Assembly: GCA_977006965.1 (NCBI GenBank)
Contig: OZ345353.1
Coordinates: forward strand, 2,418,001-2,482,000
Direction: 5' to 3'
From: Phymatolithon calcareum
Taxonomy: Eukaryota > Rhodophyta > Florideophyceae > Hapalidiales
DNA: 64,000 bases
Under the pieces are notes generated by a model that was not told the origin of the DNA, made no database searches, and saw only the letters and a list, made by a program, of their open reading frames with translations. Position 1 is the stretch's first letter. Every line of letters starts with the position of its first letter. The translations under genes and the position numbers were made by a program. Shown one piece after another: positions 20,164-30,749 of the stretch.

Positions 20164-20984
20164 CCTTGCCAAAACTACTACTCATCCGTTATGATACGCA
20201 GAGCACTCTATGCGATAGTAAAATGTCGAGGACATGCTGGTGCTCAGAATACTAGAGGAAGCCTTGCCGGCATATTTGTACGACTGTGGGGAAACTTGTC
20301 AAAAAAAGTAAAATTTATTTCGTACGCTGCTCTCTGCTTTGGCTCCTCGTCGCAAGTAGCATCTTCGCCAGCGCAGGCGGTGAAGTCGATTATCATGGAC
20401 TGAGCCACTTTGTCGATGTGCTTTCGCTTCGCCTCAACAATGTTGTGGATGTTCGGCCTACCGCATGTCTGTGAGAAGTGACCGGTGTTTCCGCACGAGA
20501 AGCAGTGACGGGCCCTCATTTCGGACGGCAAGTAGGGCTTCTTGCGCTTGCGGTCCGGATTTGCGAGAAGGTCAAACGGCACCAAATCATCTTGTATTAG
20601 CTGGTCACCAGTGACTGCAACACGCGTGATACTGCACTCGTGTTGCTTGGCCCACATGCTCAATAGCGATACGTCCCCGAACCAGTGCTTGTTCCACAGG
20701 TCGAACGCGACCCGATGGTGCACCAAGCGTCTAGAAGCGTACAAAAGTGCAGCGACAACGGGGCTACATCGCCGCTGGTGCTCTTCAAAGTGGCGACAAG
20801 AGCATGGAGCGCGGTAGTCGTTGTTAACTGTCACATCGAATGGTGTGACTTCGCTGCGAACGGCACAGCTCAGCGTGCCACTTTCTATGACCTCCGGCTC
20901 CGTAGAAAGCTTCTGTACTAGCGTCGCGGGTTTGTATCTAAGGTTAGCTAACGCATACCATAAAAAGTAGTAGTTTTGGCAAGG
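20164..20984. repeat. 821-bp segment with perfect 19-bp TIRs
   Basis: CCTTGCCAAAACTACTACT at 20164-20182 is exactly complementary to 20966-20984. The segment holds transposase copy 2 and abruptly ends copy 1. No matching target duplication is visible around it. Confidence 0.75.
20244..20945 (-). pseudogene. MULE transposase C-terminus, copy 2
   Basis: An open frame of about 230 codons without its N-terminus. It contains a SWIM-like zinc motif (APCSCRHFEEHQRRCSPV, with the usual final CxH imperfect), then DLWNKHWFGD, and an intact CCHC zinc knuckle (HCFSCGNTGHFSQTC, spacing C-x2-C-x4-H-x4-C). SWIM followed by a zinc knuckle is the usual ending of MULE transposases. The DDE core is absent. Confidence 0.65.
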
Positions 20985-21106
20985 AGTGCCAATTTAGCGA
21001 ACTCTCCGCACTTTTTCGGTCCATGTAGCGAACTTCCTCGATTATTTCGTCATATGCTGTCGAACTCTCCAAAATTTTCCACCATGATTGAAGCGCTAAT
21101 TGCCTG

Positions 21107-22215
21107 TTTTTTTTTTGAATTTTGAATTTATTAAACGCCCTCAGTAACACTCATGAGACTGCAAGGGAGATGCGTTTCAGTAGCTACGTTGTAGCTTCGA
21201 TCATCTATTCAAGTACTTGTAACCCGGGTTAAAGTCGTAGCCCTAGCTGCAAAAACCCTCTCCCGTAAAAAGGGTGGAGGGAAAAGCTTGGGGTCCATTG
21301 ATTAGGTTTCCTCAAATGACGCCTTGTCTATTCCATGTCGTCGTAAAAGACGATAGTGAAGAAGAGTAGCTTGCCTAGAGCTTTTTCAGTAATATTTATC
21401 TCCTCTTTGGTCAGTTGATATCTTCCGAGGTATTCTTCCAGGTTGCTCATGAGGATTGGTACAGTATCACCGAACTTGTCCGTGAGAAGTGATGTGCTCA
21501 TTGGGGGGAACCGACCGAATGCCCACTTTATCGCTAATTGGCGGTGTCGTGTTTTCGGGAGTCTGATGATCGCCGGGGTGGACCCCGGCAGATCCTAGGG
21601 AATTTTTCTCTTTCTGTTGGACTCCGAGACGTCTCCTTCGTCTTTGAAGAGCAAAGCCCTCAACGATTTTGCTGAAACTCCCTGCTTGAGGAAAGTCAGT
21701 GCCGTTTCGAATGGCTCGTACTGTAGCATTGCCGATATGTCTCGACTAACCCATTGCAGTTCATCCACATCTCTTTCCTCAATTGGGACGGCCAGAAGGC
21801 TTCTTTTCTTTGATCTGGCTCGTTCCAGCATTCTGAGTGCTAGAACGAGTGCTAATTGCCTGTGCTTCACCTTAGGGAGTTTGAGGATTGCTGGTAGCTC
21901 GCTCGGCTTGTCGTACGAGATTCTCCTCTTTCTCGTTGCATTGCAAGGAATTTTGCGTTTCGGCAGACTGTTTGCTTGCATGTGTTTGGCTGGCTTCCAC
22001 AAACGGTTCTCTGTTTTCCATAGCGACAATGTCGTTCCTGGTAGACTGGAGCTCTTGGCTGTTTCTGCTCAGAGGCGGATTTTCTAGGTACCTCTTTTCT
22101 TTGCCCATTGTTCTCCTCAGCATCTTCAAAGCAAGGATTTCCCGTCGTTGATTGGAGCTTGGATTCCTCACAGAAGTCGGAGTCTGTCTGACCTTCCTCT
22201 GCACAGTGCACGTCA
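21107..22215 (-). mobile_element. Retroposed degenerate three-module ORF
   Basis: On the minus strand at least three related modules of about 100 residues can be read. Module A (about 22200-21950) includes LALKMLRRTMGKEKRYL; module B (21940-21598) includes LALRMLERARSKKRSLL; module C (21597-21328) includes PAIIRLPKTRHRQLAI. B and C also share RKRKIP before the module and PAI-(L/I)-(K/R)-LPK-x-(K/R)-HRQLA within it. A frameshift separates A from B, and one in-frame TAG (21595) separates B from C. The sequence ends with AATAAA (21132-21127) followed by ten A residues (21116-21107), as expected of a reverse-transcribed copy. I do not recognise the protein; it may be a LINE ORF1-type protein or a processed pseudogene. 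Confidence 0.6.
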
Positions 22216-22216
22216 C

Positions 22217-22886
22217 GCCTCTGACAAAGCGATTACAATCAGCAATCGAATCTGCAGAAGGTTTATTCTTCAAGTATGTTTTTGGGACATATGCCCAGCA
22301 CCGCCATGGAAGAATGCGAGTCCTGTGCCAATTAGAACCACCTGCCATGAGGAGAAGACACCAAGCAGAAAGGTTCTCTGCGAGTCTAGTGAGACAGAAG
22401 AAGCGCCTCGACGAAGCAGATGAGTATTCTGGGAGAGATGAAGACATTAAGGAGGCAACCAAGGACATAGAGTGCCTCAAGAAATATGAAGATCTGCAGC
22501 AAGCTCTCGACAAAGCCAAGGAGGGCTCAGTCTCAAAGAAAGGGCGACGAAAAGAAATAATTGAGTTATGGGCAGAGGAAGAAGAGGGAAGATCGCTCGA
22601 GATACCAACTGATTCGAACAATCTACCGATGGTTCTCCGCGTAAGAGAAAGGTCTACACGGTTGCGATGCTTACGGCTGATATTCAATAGAGCACCTCTT
22701 TGGAGAAAATCAGTACTTGGTGCATACTTTGGTGTCACAGCCGTGATTGAGCTGGTCGCGCTCCAACGCATTCTATCTTCATCCAAGATTAGTCCTGAAA
22801 TTGAATATGAATGTAAGCGACTCACTGGAGCAATTGTTGGGAGAGAAATACGAATCAAGGATATACTGAACAGTCAAACTACGTGA
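22217..22886 (+). mobile_element. LINE family B RT C-terminal fragment
   Basis: An open plus-strand frame encodes about 220 residues that look like the region after the reverse-transcriptase thumb of a LINE: AIESAEGLFFKYVFGTYAQH, PAMRRRHQAERFSASL, a charged coiled-coil-like stretch, and LRLIFNRAPLWRKSVLG. No RT catalytic motif is present. Codons before about 22217 read out of the neighbouring minus-strand element. A related LFNRVPLWR fragment lies at 62634-62745. Confidence 0.6.
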
Positions 22887-22982
22887 GCTTAGAAAATCGT
22901 GCGAAAGCGGCCCTGTTACTCTTCAAGAGAGGCCTTGGGAGCTTTTAAAATAAATCAACACATATCCCCCTGGACCAAATCC

Positions 22983-23340
22983 CTAGCTGAAGAAAGTTTG
23001 TTCAAATTCCTTGGCGACATTCTGAACGTTTCGTGTACATGGCGTTAGGTACATTGCGTACTCCCAACGTGGCTGAATTAGAGCCTTGTACAACTTGATG
23101 CACTTTTGGATGCTCAGCCCTTTCTTGAGTATTCCAACTGTACGCGGCTCGTGCACGGTGGACCTTGTCTTCTTTACGCGTTGTATCATTTTTGTGTCTG
23201 ATATTCCTGCGGGTCCTAGGGAATCTCCAAGGTATGTGACCTCCGGGACGTGCGTCAGAACGTTGCCCACGAGTTAGAAAGTCTCAGTTGCTGTCTCCTC
23301 TGATTCTATGATCTCGCTTTTTCCTTGTGAAAAAAGGTGT
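22983..23340 (-). mobile_element. LINE family B RT fragment
   Basis: The minus strand encodes KSEIIE, then after one stop YLGDSLGPAGISDTKMIQR and ILKKGLSIQKCIKLYKALIQ, the segment just after the RT catalytic core of LINEs. Its end (NVQNVAKEFEQTFF) resembles the start of the 22217-22886 fragment (RLQSAIESAEGLFF), so the two are adjacent parts of one family facing each other. Confidence 0.65.
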
Positions 23341-23374
23341 ATTCTCTCGCGAAGTCTGTGTTGTGATTGTTTTA

Positions 23375-23818
23375 TCAATTTCTACTATTGCAATTATCTC
23401 TAATTATACAACAGCAAATAATTACCGCCGCTCCAATTACTCCAAGGGCAACAACTCCGCCTAGTGTAGCACCTATAATAATACCATCATATTTTCCGTC
23501 GCAACTACGCCTCGCAGCATTTGTGGTTTCTCGAATGCATTCATAATATTTCGGTGGTACAAGGGCGGAGCATATGGCGTTCTTCTTTTCCATTGCAATG
23601 CTTATTGCTTGCTTAATATCGTTTTCCATGCCTTGTAAGTTCCCAGAGATAACTTTGTGGATATTACCTGTGACATTGTTGACCTCCAAAGCGGCGCTGA
23701 TTTCCTCCGGGGTTGTTTTTTCACCCAAACTTGCCAGTGCATTGGCGAAATTCTGAATGATAGTTTGTTGCTCAGTCGTTAGTCTAGTCGCATCCGCGAT
23801 TTCAACTATTGGTGCCAT
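23375..23818 (-). CDS. Small C-terminal-anchored membrane protein
   Basis: 147 residues of unknown function starting MAPIVEIADATRLT. The first 110 residues look helical and soluble, with Cys residues near 83, 93 and 106. Residues about 115-142 form one strongly hydrophobic Gly/Ala/Ile/Val helix ending in a Cys cluster (ICCCII), followed by a short polar tail. A TATA box lies about 200 bp upstream (24013-24023). The frame is intact although it is surrounded by decayed transposons, which suggests a living gene or a recently arrived one. It could also belong to a mobile element; I know no matching family. Confidence 0.6.
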   Translation of the reverse strand: MAPIVEIADATRLTTEQQTIIQNFANALASLGEKTTPEEISAALEVNNVTGNIHKVISGNLQGMENDIKQAISIAMEKKNAICSALVPPKYYECIRETTNAARRSCDGKYDGIIIGATLGGVVALGVIGAAVIICCCIIRDNCNSRN

Positions 23819-24012
23819 CTTATTGAGAATGATCGGGTGTTGCTGTGTGCCTCTGCCGTAGTGAGTCCCGTGTCGCCAATGTGATAGATGTCGTTAGACA
23901 TGCAATTCGAAGATTGTGGAACGAGAGGAACGTAGAGCGAAAGGAATATCTTAGTCAAGAGTAACGTTGCTGAGGGTTGCTGAAGTTTTGTGTGCAAGGA
24001 GAGTTGTCTCTA

Positions 24013-24023
24013 GCTTATATAGG
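24013..24023 (-). promoter_or_regulatory. TATA box for the small membrane gene
   Basis: The minus strand reads CCTATATAAGC, a close match to a eukaryotic TATA box. It would place a start site near 23985 and a leader of about 165 nt. Confidence 0.5.
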
Positions 24024-24299
24024 GAGTCAAACTTCCAGAGAAGTCGACTGGCAGAAGGTGCTACTCTTGCTGCTAGTAACGGTATTGTCAACAGAAACGT
24101 TACAGTGACTGATAGAGCCGTTACATTTTGAGCATTATTCGTTCTGGAACCACGTGGTCGATGTCTACAGTGCTGAAGGAGGGCGACCTTTTCTATATAT
24201 CTTTTTCTATAAGAATCGGTTTTAATAGATCACAAAGCGTAGGAAGGAACTACAGGATAAGGCCGGCTCATGGGTGTAGAGACGGGTACTGTGTGTCCA

Positions 24300-26351
24300 C
24301 CCTGATCTCGAAGTGATGGGTTCTTTCTTTCGATCTTTATTGCGAGATTATATCAGAGATACACAAGGTGTACTCCACATCTAAGGAGCCTCTAAGTGTA
24401 ACAAAGTAACGTCCACATGCCGTTTAATGTGTGCTAGCCCGATAACTAACCGTTCACTGCATGTGCACTTGCTGTGTATCAAGTTAACCCATACTGACAA
24501 TGACCGATACTAGTCTAATTATTTTACCGACAGTGCACCACTACGGGCACACTCTCTGTAGTTGACATCTTGAGCAAGATATCCTTTTTCCAACAGAGGG
24601 TACTAAGCAACAACTTCAGCATGAAGTGGCCATGAACTAAAGTCAACAACCCTTTTGAGCAAAACATCATCCACTGGTTACATCTGGTAGCACCGGCATT
24701 TCCGATTAAGGTCTCGCATCTTGCAACCCCGTCCCTCCCGCACTTCGGAGCAGCAACAGCCCCGGCGGCTCACAGTCCAGCACTCCGACTGCACCTGAAT
24801 TCAGAGCCTCATGGATAAGGTGAACGAGCTTCGGACCACAATCTCCACCCATAACTCCGTCCTAGAGACTCTTCAAGCCAAAGCCAAAGCGGGCAGCAAT
24901 GCCTTCAACGGTACTTCTAATGACATGCAGATCCAGCCTCCGACCCTTTCTAGGCAAGGCGGCCTTTTGCGTTCTCTCAAAACCCCGCCCATTCCTACAT
25001 TTTTGGGAAAGACAGACTAAGCCTCCAACCCCGCCAAAGAAGAGTACTGGCACCTCCACATCCGAGGGCAATGCCTTAACAAGCAAGAATCACAACACTG
25101 TTTTCTGGGGCTAGCCAAAAAAGGCGAAGGAAAAATTTAGCGCGCAGCCGATCGATGTTGCAAATGTGGCCTTCAAGACTGGAGCGATCCGTCTCTCCAT
25201 TTCCGCAAGGAGTTTGTGAACAGAAAGCCAAATGGTTTCGACAACCAAAAAGAGTAACGACCCGCAGCAGCGTGGCAGAGCTTTCATTCGTAAGAGACAC
25301 AACTAACCTGTCGTCACTATCTGCTGGTAGTGATGTCGAGCTGGTTTATGAAGGCACTCTCAATGGCACCACAGTCACAGTCATTATTGTCTCAGGCGCC
25401 TCCGATACCGTCATATCCGCGGAAGTTGCAAGCAACTGCTGTCTTATTGTTGGACCTTCAGCCTGTGATACTGTACAGTTTGGCGATACTTTTACAGCAT
25501 CAATCATCGGGATGGCAAACGGACATCTCGAACTAAGCCGCCTCACGAGCGAGGAACTAAGATATGTCATCAAAATGGACTCCAAACCTGGACAAACTGA
25601 CGTCATTCTTGTGTAGACACGCAATGTTGTAGGGGTGTACGGAACAACATTATCACCATCGACCTAGGAGCTCTACAACGGCTCCTTGCGATATACCTAC
25701 CGACACCGTCAACATAGTATCGTGAACGACTCTTCCAAGAGGAACCAACGGATTTATCGCAGACACTGACTAACACTCAACGTACTTTTAGTCTAGCGTC
25801 GGTTAGTGCCCCCCCCTTTTTGCAGGGTGTGCAATTGCTCGCCCCCGCCCTATTTAAGCAGCGATCCTGATCGCACCTTAGACAGAGGCATCGCATCACA
25901 GAGACATCACCCCTTTTCAAGATAAACTCCAACCCTTATCTTTTCACTCCCAGTGATTACACTTGGAAGGAAACGGCTGAAATTGCACAATCCAAATATC
26001 GACTGATGTTATGCCCGTAAAGCGTCCTAACCGAACCCGATGGGCTATTAAGCCCCGTGGATACAAGGCTTCTGGAGATGGATCGAATGTGTCTGTGAAA
26101 AAAGTCTCACTGAAGCGAACGTCGAAAATGATATGAAGGGAGATTATGAACTGTTTGTTGTGCGAACAAATCCGAAGCTCGGAACTGCGGAAATGGGTGA
26201 TATGAAAGTATCGTCTCATTTCAAGAACCTAGTACAAGAGTTTGAGGATGTGTTTGTCAACGAGCTAACCACGAGCTTAATTCTGCAGAGTTGGATTGCC
26301 GGAGCGACTGACCTATCACACAGAAGGGCTGATAACGACAATCATTTGTAG
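24300..26351 (+). mobile_element. Decayed Ty3/gypsy-like LTR retrotransposon
   Basis: Plus-strand remnants appear in gag-pol order. A possible primer-binding site (TGGTAGCACCGGCATTTC, 24685-24702) follows a TACA end two bases upstream, as after a 5' LTR. A gag-like ORF follows (24811-25020), then a CCKCG piece, an aspartic-protease-like segment (25310-25616: LVYEGTLNGTTVTV ... DVIL) and a pol piece (26133-26351) with HFKNLVQEFEDVFVNEL, the usual start of gypsy RT. The protease active-site triplet reads VSGAS instead of D-S/T-G. A TATA-like CTATTTAAG at about 25850 may mark a second LTR promoter. The left boundary is approximate and the LTRs were not aligned. Confidence 0.55.
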
Positions 26352-26954
26352 TCAATAAAACTGTAACACAGTATTCCTAAAATGGTTCTTGTCAGTCTAT
26401 CTCTCTCTTAACGCTTGTGCTGCGCAATTCCGACTTGTAAAGTGACAGGACGTCATGCTCTAGCCGAGATGATATCCACATGAGAGCTGTTAAAAGCAAT
26501 GATGAGAGAAAACTTTCAACTTTCGGATCACTCATTCTCACAAGTAGATCTCATGAGCACCTTTTCTTTCTTTCTCTCCTTAACATGCTCCGCACTGTTG
26601 CTTCCTGTCCTGCATCTAGGATGCAATCGTACTCACAACACAAGTCCAAAGCAGGTGGCGTAAAATCGTCTATTGCATAGGAGACCCGGATCATTCGAAA
26701 GCTTCTTGCAATGAACAACCTCGACGAACGAGAAAACAGCATCTTTCTATGAAAATCTGTGCACAGCTAGCTCATAGGCGCCTGCGTTGTGGCTCGGAAT
26801 CAGATCCACTGAGAAGCAGTCTGACACTGACAACATTTCGTGAGTGGTGTAATCCCAGAAAAATCACCCCTGTCAAAGCTGTGCTGTTCAGTGGATTATG
26901 AAAGACTGCGCTATCAGTTTTAGTTCTAACTTTCTTTCCTACACAACATTGTAG
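26352..26954. other. Intergenic region, nothing recognised
   Basis: No ORF or repeat I can name. The last 20 bases before the metacaspase stop resemble the matching point downstream of copy 1. Confidence 0.5.
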
Positions 26955-29279
26955 CTACAATGAAAACTGGGTCTCGTTAATGTGAAACATGTGCGACGAG
27001 CTCAACTGCGGTTCTTGTGGCGAAGTGCCCTTGAGCGTCTCTTCCTCTTTTGTAATGGCGTCCACAGTACTTTGAATCAAGCGAAGATGTGCGCCAAAAC
27101 TTGTTTCCGCCGTTCCCTTTCCTTCCCTCTGCCTCTTCAGCAATTCCCGCACTGATTCAATAAACGACTTCGTCATCACGCCAAACGAGATAACCGTCCC
27201 CATACGCACACGAGTGATATCTACAGCCTGTTGCAAATCCGCACTACCGGCATACAAAAGAGTCTCCCCAACTCTCATATCGGGTCGCAGTGCTCGCGGC
27301 GGTTGCGCATTGCTCGAAGTATCCATTTCAGTCCCCAGCTTCGCACGTCTGTGTCCGCGCTTGCGGGTATGCAGGAATGGTAAATCGCACACGGTACCAC
27401 TTGTACACGCATCGATGAGACATGTGAGTCTTGCGCCGAAAGGGACACGTCGAATGAGCCATGAGAAAATATCATCATCGACAATAACTCCCGATTGTGC
27501 AGAATCGACAGGTACGAGACATTGATCATATTCCGTATCTTGTTCATCGCCAGAATAATCCTTCACGAGAGATCCATGACCTGCGAAATAGAAGAACATG
27601 GAGTCACCATCCTGAGCATCGGTACGTATCCACTTCATGGATTCCATGATATTCTTATACGTCGGCATTTCCACACCCACCTCGCCACACCCAGGAATGG
27701 TATCGCACAGCACGCGGATGTTCTCCTTTGCAAACCCAAATGTATCAACAAGTAAACGAAACACATTTTGTACATCGCTCAAAGAGCCATGAAGTGTATT
27801 TTGTTTCGTGTTTGCGTACGTGACACCCACGATAACCGCTCGATACCTTCGCTTACTGGGAGCATACTTGCCCCAAACCGTCTTATCAAAGTTTTTCGTC
27901 GCTGGACTCAATTTCGGGATGCCATTAACTCCCTCCCGTGCCCATGCCGGTTTCTCCTTCGCCTTGTAACTTGCAACCTGTCCCACAGGCGCCGTCGCCC
28001 TCCGCCGTAATTCATTGGATGCCGGCTCCACATTGTCTTCTTTCTCCTCAACCGCCATCGTCTGCGCACGTCGCAGCCCGTCTCGAACTGCGCGAGAAAT
28101 TCCAGCGCTCGGACCAGCCTGAGCACGATATGTGTCTCGACGCCGCAACTGCTCCTCCGGCGAAATGGGATAGGCCTCCTTCGGAGGCGGAGCCAATGAA
28201 TGCATGTTTTCCATTGCGACAGTTGACCGCCGACGGACTGGACGAGCAGCATCCTCGGCGACTTCGCGGGCGACAAGTGCCTCCGGATCGAGCGGGTTGG
28301 CTGCGGGGACAGCGGTTTTGGGAGCGAATTGGCCCATATGCTCCTGGAAAAGCTTTTCCCGCACGGGCGCCATTCCGCGCGGTTCTTCGCGACGTCGTGC
28401 GGAAATGTACGCAGGATCGAGTGGATTTGCCGCGCTCGGTGGAGCGACAACCTGGCCATATGTCGGCAGTTGTGCCGGATATCCAGGCGGACAACCTGGA
28501 TATTGTGGTGCATAACTCAGATGCTGAGTTGCATAGCCGGGATACAGCGGCGGGTACCCTGAATACGTAGCATAGCCTGGCGGCTGTGTACCCGGATATC
28601 CCGGCGGCGGTGCATATTCCTCATGCGCCACAGAATGCGCCCGTCCTAGCGAGTCCAACGAGGATCCGCGACTATTGGCAGCATGTACTGGTGCCGTTTG
28701 CGCGCGTTGCAACGCCGGTTGTGAAGTCATCTGCACAGGATGATGAGGTTGAGAATTATGCGTCGGTTGTACAGGAGGTCGTTGGGCATTCCCCCACTGG
28801 TGCCGCTGCACGGGATACGGCGCGTGATGTTGTGGAACGCCCTGCAGTTCCGGATGCGATGTTTGCGAAGGCGGATACTTCTGCCAGCTGGTCGGCTGGT
28901 CTGGCAGTACGGGCGCAGAGCGGGAAGCTGGTGAACGCACGTACGGAGCAGGCATGCCGCCCGACCCCTCTACGGGCGCTGCACCACCAGCGCGGACGCC
29001 GACGGCAGGAGAGCGTGCGTGTGCGACATAGCGCGCGTCCTCGACACGCTGCGCCCAGCCTGCCCCGGCGGGAGAACGGTCGTATGCGCGCGCGCCGCCG
29101 TGAAGCTGGCGTTGCTGCTCGCGAGTGGCAGGGGAGGTTGCAAAGCCTTGCGGGAAACCGCCAGGATTGGGCGGAGTGGAGGTGTGGACGCCGTTGTGCT
29201 CGTTGCGAAGCTCGCGTGCAACACGCGACAGACGCACCGGGGGCGCGGACGGCTGTGGTGGTGGTAATTGGGTACTCAT
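26955..29279 (-). CDS. Type I metacaspase, copy 2
   Basis: 774 residues, intronless, close paralogue of the gene at 16778-19090. The caspase domain is almost identical; the catalytic His (about 568, FYFAGHG) and Cys (about 625, LIDACTSG) are kept. The Pro/Tyr-rich N-terminus has the same plan but differs by small in-frame insertions and deletions, for example extra GYPPLYPGYATQHLSYAPQY-like units near 235. Both copies end in the same ETQFSL tail. Both frames are intact, so both are probably functional. Divergence concentrates in the N-terminus, which in this family controls activation and localisation. Confidence 0.95.
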   Translation of the reverse strand: MSTQLPPPQPSAPPVRLSRVARELRNEHNGVHTSTPPNPGGFPQGFATSPATREQQRQLHGGARAYDRSPAGAGWAQRVEDARYVAHARSPAVGVRAGGAAPVEGSGGMPAPYVRSPASRSAPVLPDQPTSWQKYPPSQTSHPELQGVPQHHAPYPVQRHQWGNAQRPPVQPTHNSQPHHPVQMTSQPALQRAQTAPVHAANSRGSSLDSLGRAHSVAHEEYAPPPGYPGTQPPGYATYSGYPPLYPGYATQHLSYAPQYPGCPPGYPAQLPTYGQVVAPPSAANPLDPAYISARRREEPRGMAPVREKLFQEHMGQFAPKTAVPAANPLDPEALVAREVAEDAARPVRRRSTVAMENMHSLAPPPKEAYPISPEEQLRRRDTYRAQAGPSAGISRAVRDGLRRAQTMAVEEKEDNVEPASNELRRRATAPVGQVASYKAKEKPAWAREGVNGIPKLSPATKNFDKTVWGKYAPSKRRYRAVIVGVTYANTKQNTLHGSLSDVQNVFRLLVDTFGFAKENIRVLCDTIPGCGEVGVEMPTYKNIMESMKWIRTDAQDGDSMFFYFAGHGSLVKDYSGDEQDTEYDQCLVPVDSAQSGVIVDDDIFSWLIRRVPFGARLTCLIDACTSGTVCDLPFLHTRKRGHRRAKLGTEMDTSSNAQPPRALRPDMRVGETLLYAGSADLQQAVDITRVRMGTVISFGVMTKSFIESVRELLKRQREGKGTAETSFGAHLRLIQSTVDAITKEEETLKGTSPQEPQLSSSHMFHINETQFSL

Positions 29280-30400
29280 GTATGTGAACGACGCGGGCGT
29301 GTGAGGGTGCAGACAGAGTGTGCGGACGGTCTATAGAGGAGAATTAGCTTCGCTGTGAAGGAACTGGTGCGTGGCGGCGTGGGATGCGCGAGAGGCGAAT
29401 TAGCAGAAACTTGGGTTACGGGCTGAGCCGTTCTTACGTGTGCATGAACAGCAATTCGAATAAGAGAATAATTTATGAGATCTCCGCTGCATGGCATGCC
29501 CTTGCCCACTCAATGCAACTTCCGAAGCGGGCACAAAACGCACGGGGAAACTGCATTTTTCATGTATACCCGAAATGATTCCACTCCATCATAGGGCTCG
29601 GACGGATTGCGATGATATCCTTCATATGGCCCCAATTGTCCCTTCACACGTGTGTATGTCCTTCCTGATCAGGGGGGCCAATCCCTTTGGCCCAGTTGTC
29701 TACGTCATAACACGGATCAGACCCAGGTCCAGTCCGGTCCACCGTAACTCGAACTGCATTATACACGGACTGAAAAAAGACCAATAATTGGTCGCCAACG
29801 TGGACCAGCCGAGGGCCAGTTTTTTCAAAGCGGATCTGATTAGTTTTCGTTTCGGACTGAAACTGCTGCAAAGCGGTCTCTGGGATGACAAAATTGACTC
29901 AAAGTGTGGTACCGTCAGTGCAGTTGTGGCATTGTATGGATAGACTACAGTAACTGCTATCGAGTTAACTGTTAAGGAAATTTGTTCCGGTACCTACACC
30001 TGCCGCTAACCCTAAATGGGTTAGTAAATTGGTTAATTATGGTTACATCCTAAATGGTTTCCAACCCGCGTCATCCCTTTGAAGGACGGCGGCTGAAGAT
30101 TGGCTGCGTAGAGATATTGATGTTAAGCTCCCCGAAGGTCTGCACTTTGTGCAGCTTTGAGCTGTTATGACATCAAGTACCACTCGAACATGTGGAGTTG
30201 TTCTAGGACAACTTCAAAAACATGCAATAAAGAAAAGATTTATGGTTCTTAAAATCAAACCTCTGAAAACCGTTTTAAACTATTATGGTCATTACCAACC
30301 GATAGACGAATTGCATTGTCTGCACCTGGCCAATGTAGGGAGGTTCTGAGCCAATGACATTGGTGCACGCGCTCCAATTGAAATTCTCGTAGGTATACAA

Positions 30401-30445
30401 TGTTGAATGTCACCTGCCATATAACATGGCAGATGACATTCAACA
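30401..30445. repeat. 45-bp near-perfect palindrome
   Basis: Arms of 20 nt (TGTTGAATGTCACCTGCCAT and its complement with one change) around the loop ATAAC. An isolated intergenic structure. Confidence 0.9.
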
Positions 30446-30749
30446 AACACCATGAAGGTCCATGTTCCCATCAATGATGAAGCTGACGAAAAAATTTAGG
30501 AACCAAGATAACTAGGTTATTACCGAGTTATCTCGGGTACTTTAATTAAAAGGATAACTTATCACAGGGCTATTAACCTAATCGTTTGCGAATTCATTGT
30601 TAGCGGTAAATCTACTTTTTACGCCCTGCATTACAATTTACTGGTACAAAAGTTCAGTGCGGGATGGCAAACATTACAATCAAATAACATCATTATTCCA
30701 TAATAATGACGAGACTGATGCCTTCTATTTCTGACATATTCGCAAAGTT

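Larger units (their letters stand above)
19521..21045 (-). mobile_element. Mutator-like (MULE) remnant, nested
   Basis: The borders carry related inverted sequences: CGAGGAAATTCACTACATGG near 19526 and, on the opposite strand near 21040, CGAGGAAGTTCGCTACATGG. Each leads inward to CCAAAACTACTACT. Inside are two copies of the same transposase C-terminus on the minus strand. The catalytic DDE domain is missing, so the element is non-autonomous. Exact ends and the expected 9-bp target duplication could not be fixed by eye. Confidence 0.6.

Noticed and set aside
21872-22858. 328-residue minus-strand ORF as a single gene
   Set aside because: Its first two thirds are antisense to the LINE family B fragment. 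Only the last part (module A) matches the repeat ORF.
22217-23340. Twin-priming explanation for the facing LINE pieces
   Set aside because: Twin priming would leave the 3' part outermost with its tail at the target site. Here the 3' part ends at the junction between the two pieces.
24811-25020. Independent small gene (70 codons)
   Set aside because: Its position after a primer-binding-like site and before a protease-like segment fits a gag remnant better.
16778-29279. Assembly artefact as the source of the metacaspase pair
   Set aside because: The copies differ by many substitutions and in-frame indels across the N-terminus and have different flanks, so they are true paralogues.
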